A stretch of DNA of 64,000 nt from Tenodera sinensis (lineage: Eukaryota; Arthropoda; Insecta; Mantodea; Mantidae): positions 144,522,251 through 144,586,250 of the forward strand of contig CM060967.1 in NCBI GenBank assembly GCA_030765045.1, given 5' to 3'. The position numbers were made by a program, and so were the translations under genes. This document shows, piece by piece, positions 33,455-45,651 of this stretch (positions are counted from its first letter, which is position 1; every line of letters begins with the position of its first letter). The notes beneath the pieces were generated by a model, which saw only the letters and a list, made by a program, of their open reading frames with translations, was not told the origin of the DNA and did not search any database.

Positions 33455-33795
33455 TCGCCTACCATCTAGGCAGTCCATCTAGGCAGGAATCCGCATGTGG
33501 TATTCGTGATGGACGAAGCGGCGTCTGGGCGGGTTTTCCCCTGGTTCTCCGGTTTCCTCCGCCACTTATTCAACCAATTGCGCCATCATCATTTTTTCAT
33601 GCATCGATTTCACCTGCATTTCGTATCATCCTCTTCCTCACTTTCATACCTGCTTCAGGGCTGACCACTCCCTTACAGGTCTTCACTCTGTCCGGTCCAT
33701 AGGTTCCTGTGCTCCCCGACAGGCGTCTGACCCTAGGCACAAGCTTGCAAGTCCTACATAAGGGGAGGGCAATCACGTAAAGAATAAGAAGATGT
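33455..33795 (+). mobile_element. SINE body, same family as 1981
   Basis: ATGTGGTATTCGTGATGGAC with GAAGCGG matches the block after box B at 1981-2095, but here the tRNA head is missing. The longer body follows (GGGCGGGTTTTCCCCTGG, TTCTCCGGTTTCCTCCGCC, CCTGCTTCAGGGCTGACCAC). A short tandem CCATCTAGGCAG lies at its left edge. Confidence 0.6.
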
Positions 33796-36000
33796 AACAA
33801 AATCTAATGAGAGGTGACCATTGATTCAATACGCTGTAAACAGAAATTGAGTCACATTGCACTACTAAAATACTGATCCAGGCATTTCCTCCGTTTCATA
33901 AATTCCGCTGTTCCCAGGGCGGTGGTCTCGGATACGCAACTGAGATTTTTTATTTAAACAACATTCTAAATTTCACTAGCAATTTAAATTCTCTTATTTT
34001 GCAATGCTTTAGTTAACACTGATTTATAAATCATTCTTCAATATATTCGCTTTTCCACAAAATTTAGGACTATGGATATGGGGAACATTGAATTCATCTT
34101 GTGAGGATAGATACGTAAAGTAACTATAATCTTTAAACTATGTATTCCGAAACGTTTTTTCAGTTTTCAATATTGCTGCATCATTTTTCTTAAAACTATT
34201 AGGAGAACAAACATGAAACCTTAAACACAAGAGATACATTTTTATAAAGCGAAGAGTAGTTCTAAGGAACAAATGAATAATAGGTGTGTGCATGTCAGAA
34301 AACTTCCTAGTACATATTTAGCCACTGCGCACTGTTTTGATTACAGGGACACCTTAATTAACTGATAATAATGTGTAACAATGAGTAAGGCTAGCTTCTA
34401 ATGGCAATGAGTATTAGCTATATACCTACATTGTCAAGTAATTTAGTTTTAAATGCGCTTTTCAAGTTCCGCTTCATTTTTATAAAATGATGTGTATACG
34501 ATGTTACCCGCACAATGACCAATTTAAGTATTTATCTTATGTGAAAATATAATAGTAATTTAGGATAGTGAATAATCTTGGTGAAATGCACTAATGAATG
34601 TTTGTCACACGAATGACAGTGAGCTTAAGGAGATCAAAAGTCCCCCCCCTCCCATTAAAATTCACGATAATCACGATTCAAATTAGGGTAACAGTGCTAT
34701 AATAAGCAGACATTTTATTTGCACACCATGTAGGTGGGCAGTTTTTGTTCTTAGGGAAAAATTGAATTGGGTCATCAATCAAAGTCTTAGAATGAGCGGA
34801 AGGATTTTCCGATATGAAACAATTTCAAAGAATGAGAAATAACCTCATGCATAGAATACTCTCTAAGATTGAATACACAAGGCATTAAAAGCAAGCTAAA
34901 GAGATATAATTTATGATCAAGAAGAGCAATGGATAAATATAATCAATATACAAAAGAACTGAAAACAAAACATGATTGATTGCTTAGAACAAAAGAAATG
35001 AGGTGCTAAATAAGGATATGGGGTACACCCTACACATTGATGTCGGCAGTTGGGATCAGTAAGGATGGATTTAAAGAGCCTTCACATCCCTAGGGTTTCC
35101 CAAAACTGGTACATCAGTAGCAGTTTAATCCTCTCTGCAGAAGAGACAACTTCAGTCTGCTCAGAGAATAATGTCACCGGGTGCTCTAGTTTCAGCTCAA
35201 CCTCTGGTTTACTGTCCATATATCTTCTATGTTACTTAACATAAATAGTTTGCGCAGTTGATAAACATAATTGCTTATTCTGCCTATAAAGGACCTCTGT
35301 GGCCAAGGAATTCAGATACTTTCTAAAGTTCGCTGTTAACCAGAAAAGGTACAACTTAAGTATTTTCACTTCTTTCTTGATTCAGAAGTGTCAACAAAAT
35401 GAATACGCTTTCATTCGCATTGAGATAGTGTGATAGATAACTGGACTGTATAATTCAGAGGCACTGAAGTATTATGTTTTAATTTTTATTAAAAAAAGTG
35501 AATCTGTTAATATGTTAAAATATGTAGGTCCAGATCAAATTTATTAAACAGTCCCTATTTCAGTAAGAACCAAGGACCTATTGAAGTAAAAGCAAGTATC
35601 ACAAGTCATGTTTTATTTGCATTAAAAATAGAGGAAAAACAAATACAAATACACAATAACAATACACGGTGGAAGTGAAATGATCCGCCAGACTTTAACA
35701 ACTAATTTCTTATGTTGTGAATAATAAAGTCTAATACCAAAATGTTGAAAAGTTTATAGTTTTCTAGAAAAAAAAATATTTTTATCAAAAAAATTTATCA
35801 TCACCTGGATGAATTATTATTGATTGAAGGTTCTTGATTTATGACTATATTCATAGAAAATTGAATAAATGACAATTTTTTCCTTTGGTTTATTTCAATA
35901 GATTCAACGGTTTTTGTGTAAATTAAATTTAAAAAAACACAATTTATTGCAACAAAAAGGCAATTAATTTTAAAAGTTACTAATGTAACTCAAATTATTA
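33796..36000. other. No supported feature
   Basis: AT-rich intron sequence of about 2.2 kb. Only short unrecognised frames and no dispersed repeat copy noticed. Confidence 0.45.
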
Positions 36001-36002
36001 TG

Positions 36003-36110
36003 AGGTGGAATCAGGACTAAAAAATTCAATGCCATCGCTGAGATTTGAACCACGGATCTTCCGCTTATCGAGCGACTGGTTTAACCACTAAGCTACCATG
36101 GGCAACTTGC
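36003..36110 (-). mobile_element. tRNA-derived SINE head
   Basis: In minus orientation box A (TAGCTTAGTGGTTAAACCAG) precedes box B (GATCCGTGGTTCAAATCTC). The outer part (GAGGTGGAATCAGGACT, AAAATTCAATGCCAT on plus) recurs at 46319-46370, so this is a dispersed family. Confidence 0.7.
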
Positions 36111-37110
36111 CAGCATGGCATTAAATTTCTCAACCGATTCGTACTTTCTCCGATAAACCACAAGGGAATCTCACATCAGAGAGAAATACCCCAAGGGCGA
36201 CTCACAATCATAAGTACTTTATGCCCCTGGTTTAAGGAATCGGTTGGGGAATTCAATGTGTTATTATGTTCGTAATATTCTAATCTACAATGCAAGGATT
36301 TAAGGCGTCCTGTCAGTATAGCAAACGACGAGGGAGTCCTTGAAAATATGTTGGGAACCACCGTGCTAGCCTTCAGATCCTGAGGTGCCATGTGCGATTT
36401 ACGACTGGAGGATGGGCGATTTTCTTGAGACAAGGTTCTTATATTAGAGTCTGGAAGCATAAATGAGAACATGCAAGTCTGTGTGTAATTTAATGTTTAA
36501 CCACCAAAAGTGAAAAAAGAAATATAAATTAAAACCACTCATGACAGTGAGTAAAATTCCAGAACAAGGCTAAATTCGTTAGATGTAATTCAAAACCTAA
36601 ACAGCATGCACATTCTTGAAGAATAGTGCAAATCATAACCATCTTTCTTTGATCTGTTTGTAATATATTGTGTGACGAGACCTTAATTGCCATTGTATTT
36701 AAGTTTCATACGACTGTTTATGCTTGGCCATCTAAGTTTAAAAAAATTTATAGAAGGTGTTTAATATTCTATGCTGCATGTTGTCGCTGGCGTCAGACAT
36801 TTAAATCATGTATTAGTTATTCGAATCCACGCGCGAAAATCGGTAATTGTGCCTACAGCTGCAAAATTATTGATTTTGTTGTTATGTTGGCATTGACACA
36901 ATAATACAGGGAGCATATATAACATAACCTTTAAAAAGGTAGATTTTGAAACACGAGAAGAAAAACTGGATTTATTAGAAAGTTATTTACAATAACAAAC
37001 CTTATTTACAAGGTCGTACTGTTACTCGAATGAACATATGGGAATCGATAGTTTCGCTTTCAGATGCGTGAGAATGTGTAAGGCAAAATATTGATCGCTA
37101 AATCTAGATA
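36111..37110. other. No supported feature
   Basis: Part of 36111-36480 may be the body of the adjoining SINE or a neighbouring element. The rest is AT-rich and unrecognised. Confidence 0.35.
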
Positions 37111-37111
37111 T

Positions 37112-37280
37112 TTTGATTGGTGGACAGCAGTCGTTATGAGCAGGTGCACTTTTGATTGGTGTATAGCAGTCGTCATGTGCAGGTGTCACTTTGATTGGTT
37201 GATAGCAGTCGTTATGAGCAGGTGCCCCTTTGATTGGTGGATAGCAGTCGTTATGTGCAGGTGCCACTTTGATTGATGGA
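37112..37280. repeat. 39-base tandem array, about 4.3 copies
   Basis: TTTGATTGG starts at 37112, 37151, 37190 and 37229, and TTTGATTGA at 37268: an exact 39-base step. Units read TTTGATTGGTGGATAGCAGT then CGTTATGTGCAGGTGCCAC with few changes. As 39 is divisible by 3, short frames open on both strands (NDCYPPIK-type repeats on minus) and are not evidence of a gene. Confidence 0.95.
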
Positions 37281-37495
37281 TAAAAATATGGTTATGAAGA
37301 GAGGGTATGATAGGTCCATTATAGCGGCCCATAAACGCTACATTATGGCGTGGTCGAGCATAAAATTTATAATATGAAAATTAGACCTTTTATTATTTTA
37401 CTTTTTACATTCAAGAGAAAGGCAGACCACTTTCCCTTCTGTAACAATAAGAATGTTCTCTTAAAGTAAACATACACAATATTTACTGAATTATT

Positions 37496-38312
37496 ACTTT
37501 CTCTACTACGTAAAGTAAAGAAAGTATTTTACTCTGTCCAAAAATTCGATGTCGAGATTTCACCGGAAATATATGTTTTGAGGCCCCCTGAATCCAAAAA
37601 AAGGTATTTTTGCAAAACGGTCCGTGTATGCATGTGTGTGTCTGTCAGACTGTGGACAGCATTACTCAAAAACAAAAAGTCGATAAGAACCACAGTTGGT
37701 TTTTAAGGTAAATATCTTTTAAGGATGTGACACGAAGATTTTGAAGAAAATTCGTCCACCCTAAACTACTCTTTACATGGAAACATTTTCGAAAGTTTTG
37801 ATTTCTGGAAATGGCTAACGATTTTGATTAATATTTTTAAATGTATTTTGAATTTTCTAGGTATAGTCTATGTAGCCCTGCTTACTTTGATGACTTTTGA
37901 ATAATTTGTAAACCGTAAGAGATAGACCAAATCTTAGTATACAAAAATGTAGATGTCGTTAAAACACACAATTTATGTCCAAATGAATTGTTTTTTGTGG
38001 AGTGAATCATTTTGGACATATTCCTTGTTATTTATGTTTAAACTTTCGTCAAATCGAAGATCGTTATTCATTTTTCTATATCTTAGCCGTGCAAGGAGAA
38101 TGGAATGTCAAAGCTACAAAAGATTTGACTATCACTCAAAGTCTACTGTATTGCCATCTTCCACTTGCACCTAGAAAGAAATAAGCAATAAGATAATTTC
38201 TGCAAATGTTTATCTCAACTAACACGAAGAAGACTTAGGAATAAGAGTTTGTAAGAATGGTTAGTACAAGAGTAGAGAAAGTTATGTGAGTGCAACACAT
38301 CAAATTTTTTCC
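37496..38312 (+). repeat. R1 element, full length
   Basis: Starts TTACTTTCTCTACTACGTAA and ends GAGTGCAACACATCAAATTT. Carries all blocks including GAGATTTCACCGGAAATATA, CTGTGGACAGCATTACTC, GGATGTGACACGAAGATTTT, CCGTAAGAGATAGACC and TTTATCTCAACTAACACGAA. The (TG)n site is short (TGCATGTGTGTGTCTG). Confidence 0.85.
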
Positions 38313-39020
38313 TTACATTTTTTCTCTGTTAAGAAGCTTTTAAATATTTAGGCAAATTAGGAAACATATGCAGCGATAAATTTAAGATAAGTGGTTTTGA
38401 GCAGTTCACGTTATTGATACTGATGACAAATTTGTCAACTTTTATTATCGTAATCGTGAGAATAGCAGATAAAACATTTTTGTGAAAGCCCCCCCCCCTG
38501 CTCTACTGGGAATAACTTCTTTCAGTTTGAAAAGGGTATTGTGGTCCTTAAGAGGTTCAAAGGAACTTCTTTTCACATCACAATTCTGCATTCAAAGTGA
38601 CAGCTCAATACGGATCTATATGGCGCTTTTCTTGAAGTTCACTTTCACAAAATACTAACTTACCGCATGATCTTACAAGCACAACACGTAATCAGTTTAA
38701 ATTTATTACACTAAAAAGGTTAAAAGTTCAAAAAACTATGTTTCCTCCTTAGAAACGCACTCAAAATTAGGGAAAATGAATACGAAGAATTATCGTGTAT
38801 CAAAATATTACATGTGTGATAAAGATATCGAACATTTTAGAAATATTGAAATAGGTGGTATAAAGTATTGAATAGTCATAACATTGCTAGGAGGGTTCTT
38901 TTGATTTTAAATAATTTTTTATAATCTAGACAAACGGAGGTTTATAAGAAAACATGTAGATCTCTAAAATACACAACTAATATCAAACCACTTTCGTCGA
39001 GACACCTGCAGATACTTATA
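38313..39020. other. No supported feature
   Basis: AT-rich intron sequence with a run of nine C near 38490. Nothing recognised. Confidence 0.4.
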
Positions 39021-39022
39021 CT

Positions 39023-39145
39023 GGTAAATAAGGATAAGATAATGAACAATATTACATCAATATTTGCTTCATTTGTGGACTCATAATTTTAATTATTAAG
39101 AGTGGTATGTTTTCGGATTGGTTAGTATAGGGTTCCTATAAAGAA
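39023..39145 (+). repeat. Dispersed repeat G, copy 1
   Basis: AATGAACAATATTACATCAA and TATTTGCTTCATTTGTGGAC are shared with the minus strand of 58860-58992, continuing through a diverged GGTATGTTTTCGG block. It lies just beyond the 3' end of the mariner-type relic at 39209 and may be part of that element. Confidence 0.6.
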
Positions 39146-39208
39146 CACCATTTTTAATTTAATAATGAAACAAAGCATTTTTTGAAAATTGCTAATATTA
39201 TTACGTTA

Positions 39209-39645
39209 TTATGAAGCACAAAAACTTCGCTTAGACATGAAACCAAATATCAGCAAATATCCTCCACGGCTACTTCTGCGCACATCCACTGTTTCGACAA
39301 CTGTAGAGTAAAGTTCCGCTTGAATTTGACCCATCACATGTCTAATTTCAGCCTTAAGTTGGGAGATGGTTCGTGGATTGTTCACCCAAATATAAGATTT
39401 GACATACCCCGAGAATAAAAGGTCACATTGTATCAAATCACATGATCTCGGTGGCCAGTCCTGACCACCCTTGCGAGAGATGAGACGAGTAGGGAATCCT
39501 TCTGTGAGCAAGCTTGTTGTTTCATTGGTAGTAGACAGGTTACCTCATCCTGTTGGAACCACAAGTCTTCCACATTCTTGTAGCTGCTTGTAGCACTTCT
39601 TGTAGCATTCCAAAACCTGTCCATTAGACGTTTTAATGTATGCTT
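39209..39645 (-). pseudogene. Mariner-type transposase C-terminal relic
   Basis: On the minus strand the upstream frame gives LWFQQDEVTC, a degraded QQDGA.CH catalytic block. After a frameshift near 39500 the reading is FPTRLISRKGGQDWPPRSCD, LIQCDLLFSGYVKSYIWVNN and IRHVMGQIQAELYSTVVETV, which is the WPPRS.DL.P.D.FLWGY catalytic region and tail of a mariner-type transposase. The N-terminal DNA-binding domain is absent and conserved residues are changed (FLW to LFS), so it is inactive. Confidence 0.8.
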
Positions 39646-39649
39646 AAGC

Positions 39650-40410
39650 TAAGCCGTGAAGGGATAAATATTCGAAAATTGGAGCAATTTTTATTCTTTT
39701 AGATCAGGTTAACATATAATATAGTGTTGAAACACATGACTGTTACTTCAGTTCAGTATTTATAACATCTAATCAGACAAAATATATGTCTCGTGATTAA
39801 AATGAATGGATATAAACATAAGGGTTTGTGTTAGAGGTTCGTAGAATGAGTGTAAACAGGTAATGGATATTGAAAGCATTATATAAGCTACCAATACCCG
39901 TGAAAGCTTTGCTACAACAATGGCACAGGCTCTGAGATGACATAATATTTGAGTTTCCCTTACTAACAGAGAAAGAACTGGTAGAAATAACATTATTGTC
40001 ATTTAAATGTTATCATCGTTATCATAATAATCAGCAGCAACATCAACCTTATGGTTCTTGTCTTTATGATTCAAGGTGCAAAAGAAATCAAATACATCAA
40101 CTGATATCTCAAACTATGACGAACTTTTGTTTTCTGTACATCTATAAACACATACATAATGTCGTGTTTTCATTACCACAGATAAGTACTGTATTTGGCA
40201 CTTGCAAAGAGTACGCTATACAAGCAAGTTACTAATTTCTAAACCGTTAAATTAAGCATATCAAACCATAGCTAATGTTTGCATAAGTCACAAGTTAGAA
40301 TGCGAACTTCAGGAAATCGTCGCACAGTTTCTGACAAATCATTTCAACAGCTCCAGTAACTGATGCCAAACGCCAGTGTTTGATTCAGGAAAAGGACTAA
40401 ACACAAAAAA
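39650..40410. other. No supported feature
   Basis: AT-rich intron sequence between a transposase relic and an R1 copy. Confidence 0.4.
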
Positions 40411-40413
40411 ACA

Positions 40414-41245
40414 AAATTTGATGTGTTACACTCACATGACTTTCTCTGTTCACTCTTGCAGAAGCTTTTCTCACATACGATTATTCTTCTATGTGTTTCA
40501 TGATAACAGAGATAGGCATAATTGTGTAGAGCTTATTTTTTTGTTTTTTAATTTCCTTACAATGGAAATAGAGGAATAGAAGCTTAAACAATAGCCAGAT
40601 AACAGTCAGATGGTTTAACAACTAGCTATGTGATTGGCCTTGAAATTCCATTCTCTTCGTGTGGCCGGGAGGAAAAACAAAATGAATAACGACTTCCCAT
40701 TTCGGTAAAGTATAAGTTGGAAAATTCAACAAGATATTCAAATAACAAGGAATATTGTGGAAATGGTTAACTCCATAAAAATATATTTGATGTAATTTTG
40801 TGCTTTAACGAGGTATACGTGTTTTGTGCAGTAAGATTTTTTGTTTTCTTACGGTTTACGAATTATGAAAAACTCATCCAGAATGAAGAGGCTAAGATAT
40901 ACACTCCGCTCGTCATGAAAATAATCTAAACGCACGATAATTTAATCAAAGACGTTAGAACCATTTTGAGAGTATGAAAACTTTGCCCCCCCCCCAAAAA
41001 AAAAAAAAAACTTTCAAGGTAGTTTGGGATTAGTGGAGATTTTGGAAATCTTCGTACCATATCCTTGAGATACCAAGCTAGAAACTGTTTTGAGTAATGC
41101 TAATCACAGACAGACATTCACAGGGATTTTTTAATAAAAAGTTTATATTTGTCTTCAGGAAGTAAGTGTCAAAACATATATTTCCACTGAAATCTTAGTA
41201 TCGAATACTTCCTTTACTTACTGAACTACATAGTAGAGAAATTAA
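40414..41245 (-). repeat. R1 element, full length, diverged
   Basis: Reverse orientation: AAATTTGATGTGTTACACTC at the left and TTCCTTTACTTACTGAACTA with CATAGTAGAGAAAT at the right. The internal order is conserved but diverged. A run of 10 C followed by 15 A (40986-41010) interrupts the GAAAATTTTC region. The microsatellite site is nearly lost (CAGACAGACATTCAC). Confidence 0.75.
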
Positions 41246-43329
41246 TAAACAAATACATTTACTTCCTTTAAGATATATTTTACCATTATATTTTTACAGT
41301 TCAAGGATACACGTATCCCAGCGTTTCTCCAGCAAAAGGCTCAAACTCAGGCGCAAAAGCATTATTACTCTCAGAACAGAGGATGAATACAAATTAACTA
41401 TTGTATGCATAATTACGCACGTGAAGTACAAACAATAAGACAAAATTACATTTCGCTTCTTCCTTGTAAACGCCAGTACTCGCCAAATGAGCAAATTTAC
41501 AAATCCAGTATTGTGAAGCTTAATGAAACCACAGAGTTTTGTTTGTTTATTTGCTTGCACTGTCGCGCCGTTTGCTATGAAGCTCTGCAATTGCTCAACC
41601 GAGAGGCTTTTGAGAATTAATTGGGACATAAATTACAAAATTGTTAATTTTCTTCCTTCCCAAATAACAGACAGTGCCCTTATAATCAATACATGATAAC
41701 ACTACAAGCTGTAAATGGAAAACCAGAAGAGACAAGAAGGGCTAGCGGGTTTTATGTGTCCAGCTAGACAATAAACAACTGGAAACAAATGAAGCGAGCA
41801 AGTTATATTCCCGTTACTATATAGTTTGTGAAGTAATTAGAGAATTTGAAACTGTGACATTTACCTGCAAGTATAACCGTTTCATTATACTATTCTAGTA
41901 TTCTATGCAACTATTCCTGCGCGACATAGAATGAGGATATGGCATGTACTCAAGTTTCTCTATGGTTCGATGTACAAAGAGCGCCAAAGAAAATCTTAGG
42001 CGGATTTTGTACCTTTTCTGGGCTCTTTTATGGCGTGCTCTTCACCTTAACTACCAGAGCGTGGCGGCTTGATAACACAGTAATTAAGAAAACAATTAAT
42101 ATAAGTTGCAGCTTAATTTCCTTCTATTTTATGATTTATGTAAGTTACTTACTCATAATTTCTCGTCTGTTAGACCTTTAACTATGTCTTGGAATTTTAT
42201 ATTATGAAACTACATGACCCAGTGAACTTTATGCCACCTAACATTTACTTCTTACCACCACGTGGGCGTAATCGGCCATGCGCATTGCCTCATGTTCACT
42301 GCATTCTGAATATATTTGCTTGTCGTTCATTTTCAGTGTGAACGCAATTCGGACATACAAATAAGACTATTTTCACTATCTGTCACTCGATGGTGAAATA
42401 GATCACCGCGCATTTGACTGCCTTCGACGACCTGTGTCAGCTCGTGCTCTCCTTGGTATTGTACTGAACACTGTAAAATGACATAGAATTGTTTTCACAG
42501 TCACTCAAACTTGTTGAACTTACCTTGAGAATTTTATTAAAATCCTCAAGCTAATTCCTCGAGTTTCGCACAAACATATTTTGTGGTTACATCTCAGCCT
42601 GCAAGTCAACTTACCTTAATAGAATGGCTGATCAAAATGAAGTTTTGCAAACTGTAATTAAATTAGATTTAACCAGTCTATTTTCTAACTCCACTATCTT
42701 CTTTGTTTTTTTACGATAAAACAACTTAAGATATAATAGATTCAGCTATGAAACGTTAGGTCCGCCCAGAAAAGCCATAAATTGAAAGTAATCCGAAGTG
42801 GCAATTCCCACATAGAACTACCAATTTCTATCTTTTTTAATTTTCGGCTGTTCCTTTGGGTTTTTCCTAATACTCCTTTTCTCTAAACCATTCCCCAGTA
42901 TTGAGACGAGCAAAACAAAATAAAATTATTCAATTGTTCGAGCCGTTTTCGAGTTTCTGCGTGATTAACGCATGGCAATTGATTTTTATATATAGGTATA
43001 ACTTTGTTCCTGTTACGTTTAAGAGTTCATCAGTTAAATTTAGAAAACCCATTCTGTTTATGCACATATAAGTATAAGATAATTAAAGGTATCAAGTAGA
43101 TAAACAGAGCGAAAGTATTCTGCAGTAAGTGTAACATAGAACTATGACAAATTGGAATACTTGTAAATATGTTTTGTAATTACATACATGCACTTTGTAA
43201 TGGTATAAATGTAGAATATTGGTTCACTAATAATAGACTTTCAGATTAATTTTACCCGTTGTATGGTTAGTTGGCAAAGTAGTAGTATTACAGAAAACTT
43301 ACTATAGTTCTCTATTCACAAGAAAAAGA
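41246..43329. other. No supported feature
   Basis: About 2.1 kb of intron sequence. Overlapping frames on opposite strands at 41294-41629 and a frame at 41939-42181 show no recognised domain. Confidence 0.45.
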
Positions 43330-43655
43330 GGGGTCAGATTCGTGGTATTTCAGTCTGATACATCAAATTCATTTCAGCATAGTCAACTCACCTCTCTAAT
43401 GCAAAGTTTCCTGCAAGAGACTAAAACAGAAGCCAGTGAAACGAAAATTTCAGTTGAAAACTGTGGCGACAAAGTTTAGTGAGGAACGCCCTACCACATA
43501 GGGACTTTAAATGCCCTCCTGGAGCTTCAAAAATGCCCAATATTGAGAAAAGGAAAGTGTACGTTGAACTACAAAGCATAAGCATAATAAAAGTCAAGGC
43601 TAAAATAAAAATGTACGGCATTCTTCGCCAAATGTCATCGATACATTGGCTTAAA
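43330..43655 (+). repeat. Dispersed repeat R3, copy 2
   Basis: Aligns to the minus strand of 9180-9600: CAAGAGACTAAAACAGAAGC, CAGTGAAACGAAAATT, GGGACTTTAAATGCCCTCC, AAAAATGCCCAATATTGAG and AAGCATAATAAAA. Confidence 0.7.
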
Positions 43656-43725
43656 CATTATGTATGGTATTTAACTGACTTTCTGTTTTTGAGTTATGCT
43701 GTTCACAGAAACACACATTCACAAC
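43656..43725 (-). repeat. R1 short 5' fragment
   Basis: GGTATTTAACTGACTTTCTG then TTTTTGAGTTATGCTGTTCA and CAGAAACACACATTCAC match the reverse complement of the R1 segment around GTGGACAGCATAACTCAAAA. It directly follows repeat R3. Confidence 0.6.
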
Positions 43726-43931
43726 TAAGAAGCTTATTAACACCAGCGGTGTTTGTGAGGTTGCCTCACATTGTACGTACTATAGACTATTTATGTTGAA
43801 GGAGAGAGGATGATGTAAACAACGTGCCCGTGCATGCAAATTGTACCAAAGAATGCCATACATGACGACTGCTAATGTTTTTGCTTCGTTGCGGAACACT
43901 ACACTTTACGTATAATGTAAAGTGAATACCA

Positions 43932-44551
43932 TACAGGGTGGAAGGGAAATCATCCTTCTAATATGTCCTTCGTAGAAGCTTTACACACAAAAATGTCAAA
44001 TGGCATTTTGTTCTTTGGTCAGCCAATTTCAAGAAAATAAATATTTTTTGATGCGTAATTCCACAAGAACGTACGAACATAACAGTTTGTTACTTGTAAG
44101 ATGCGTAGAGTGACTTATTTCTGACATAGCTTCGGTAGTAATTATGGGACACACAGGGTTACGAAATAATTAATCGCTTAAAACACGTGAAGGAATACTC
44201 CGAGCTGCTCTCTTAGACATGAGCTAAGTTGACAACGTTGCGTTGAGGTTGGTCAGGAAATTGACCTGGTTTGTGGATGTAAACAGGTCAGGCACTTTTG
44301 CAATGTTTTGGGAGCTAACGCTTCTGATTGGCCTACACTCGCATAGTAAACACGGAAGGACAAGGCAGGGCGTGAGTTTGTTTTCAAGACGCACCGTTAT
44401 GCTGTTGGTTACGTACTGACCTAGGGCAATTGACACCTACACAATCTGCAGTGTTGCCAGGTTATTTCCGACAAAACTAAAATATCTTCGAAATTCCAAA
44501 TACTGAGGTCTACCACTGGTTTAAATGAATGCACATAATGTCCACCCGCTA
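43932..44551 (+). mobile_element. TIR element family T, copy 1
   Basis: Starts TACAGGGTGGAAGGGAAATC and ends GTCCACCCGCTA. It shares internal blocks with 47055-47652: TCCACAAGAACGTA, GTTTGTTACTTGTAAGATGC, GTTTCTGGATGTAAAC-like, TCTGATTGGCCTACACTCGC, CACAATCTGCAGTGTTGCCA. No transposase; a non-autonomous DNA element of about 0.62 kb with TA at both ends. Confidence 0.8.
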
Positions 44552-44901
44552 TATCTGTCCATTGTTCTTGTTCATACGGATATGCTCTTAACTTGTAGCA
44601 TAATTTGTTGAAAAGTTACCTAAATGTCCATTTCCCTCACATATTTTGAGTTTACACACTCAGCTATACGTTTCAATAGTTTTATTACAGATTTGTGTTC
44701 TGCTTTGCCGTATGATATTGCATAAAATATACACTTTTGATGAATTAAAACTGTTGATTTAATGTAATCACTAAGTACTGTACAATCAGTTTTGTCAAGA
44801 ATGATTATGGATAGAGGAAGAGAAGACGTTTGGTGCAGACATATCCATAACTCCATCTCTATCTACTACTCTCACTAAGCCCGTGTAATGGCAGTACTTA
44901 C

Positions 44902-45136
44902 ATAGGAAGGTGAAGTAGGAAGCGGAATGACAGATGAACTTGATGAAGGGCTTCCGGAGAGTCTGGCCGAACTTGGAGTGCGGCGCAATGATGTACATTG
45001 CCGAGAAGAGCGGGAAGCCCATTCCGATGCGCACAATCTCGAGGGCTTGGAGCACCATGTTCTTCCGTCGAAATCCGGGTAGACCCTCGTACCAGATGGA
45101 GGCCAGAAGCTGTTGCACATTCGGATGTGCCACAAA
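44902..45136 (-). CDS. Trpgamma: TRPC-family channel, exon for end of TRP_2 region and start of S1
   Basis: Read leftwards: acceptor TGTTTTCCAG, 235 bases, donor GTAAGT. It begins in phase 0 with FVAHPNVQQLLASIWYEGLP, GFRRKNM, a signature of insect TRPC proteins before the membrane domain. It continues through ALEIVRIGMGFPLFSAMYII (pre-S1/S1 region), APHSKFGQTLRKPFIKFICH and SASYFTFL, ending with one base of a phenylalanine codon. All 78 codons are open and no residue looks aberrant. Open frames in other registers here are shadows. N-terminal ankyrin-repeat exons must lie further right and were not found, so the next intron exceeds what I can trace. Confidence 0.95.
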
Positions 45137-45650
45137 CTGGAAAACACACAAAATTACTACTTTTCCTAAATGCTCCGTAGTTACCATATTTTTCGTGTTG
45201 TAATTTCTCTGTTTATTCCTTTTATTATGAAAATAATGTTGGTACACGTTTAAATAAAAATTACTTTGATTTCAAGGAATTAAAGCTACAATTTTATAGT
45301 TTAAAACCCTTTTCAAACATTAGATTACAATTATTTAAATGATTGGCTTATTTATTGAGTAAAGGTTACATACAACTTAAAATTTGTGACTATATGTGAC
45401 CCAGGAACATAAAATGTAATGTTTTTTTTTTTTTTTTAAATATTCTATGAAAGACAGTCGTCGACTCTAAAAAGTTAAAAAAATTGAATGTTGCGGAAAA
45501 ATGTTTGTAGGGACGAAGTGTGGCTTCGAAGGATGTGACGGAATTTGTAAAGTGTGGAGCTTAAATAAGATACCTCAATACTTATTTAGGCATTGGTAAA
45601 ATATTTTGAAATTATAATCATTCTGGAAGGATTGAGATAAGCAAAAATAG
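45137..45650. other. Intron start upstream of the TRPC exon; nothing else
   Basis: AT-rich with a T run near 45422-45437. No further exon recognised. Confidence 0.4.
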
Positions 45651-45651
45651 A

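Larger units (their letters stand above)
15443..44901 (-). other. Trpgamma: TRPC intron, 29.5 kb
   Basis: Starts at GTAAGT (44901-44896, read leftwards) after ...CTTCCTAT and ends at ATATTTCAG. It splits the S1 helix between TFL and F. It carries most of the repeats described here, including the 2.2 kb minisatellite block. No second host gene was recognised within it. Confidence 0.9.

Noticed and set aside
37112..37280. CRISPR array
   Set aside because: Repeats are directly adjacent at a constant 39-base step without unique spacers, in eukaryotic DNA.
44875..45203. Overlapping open frames on plus and other minus registers at the TRPC exon
   Set aside because: Shadows of the conserved coding frame. 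Only the FVAHPNVQQ register matches a protein family and fits the splice phases.
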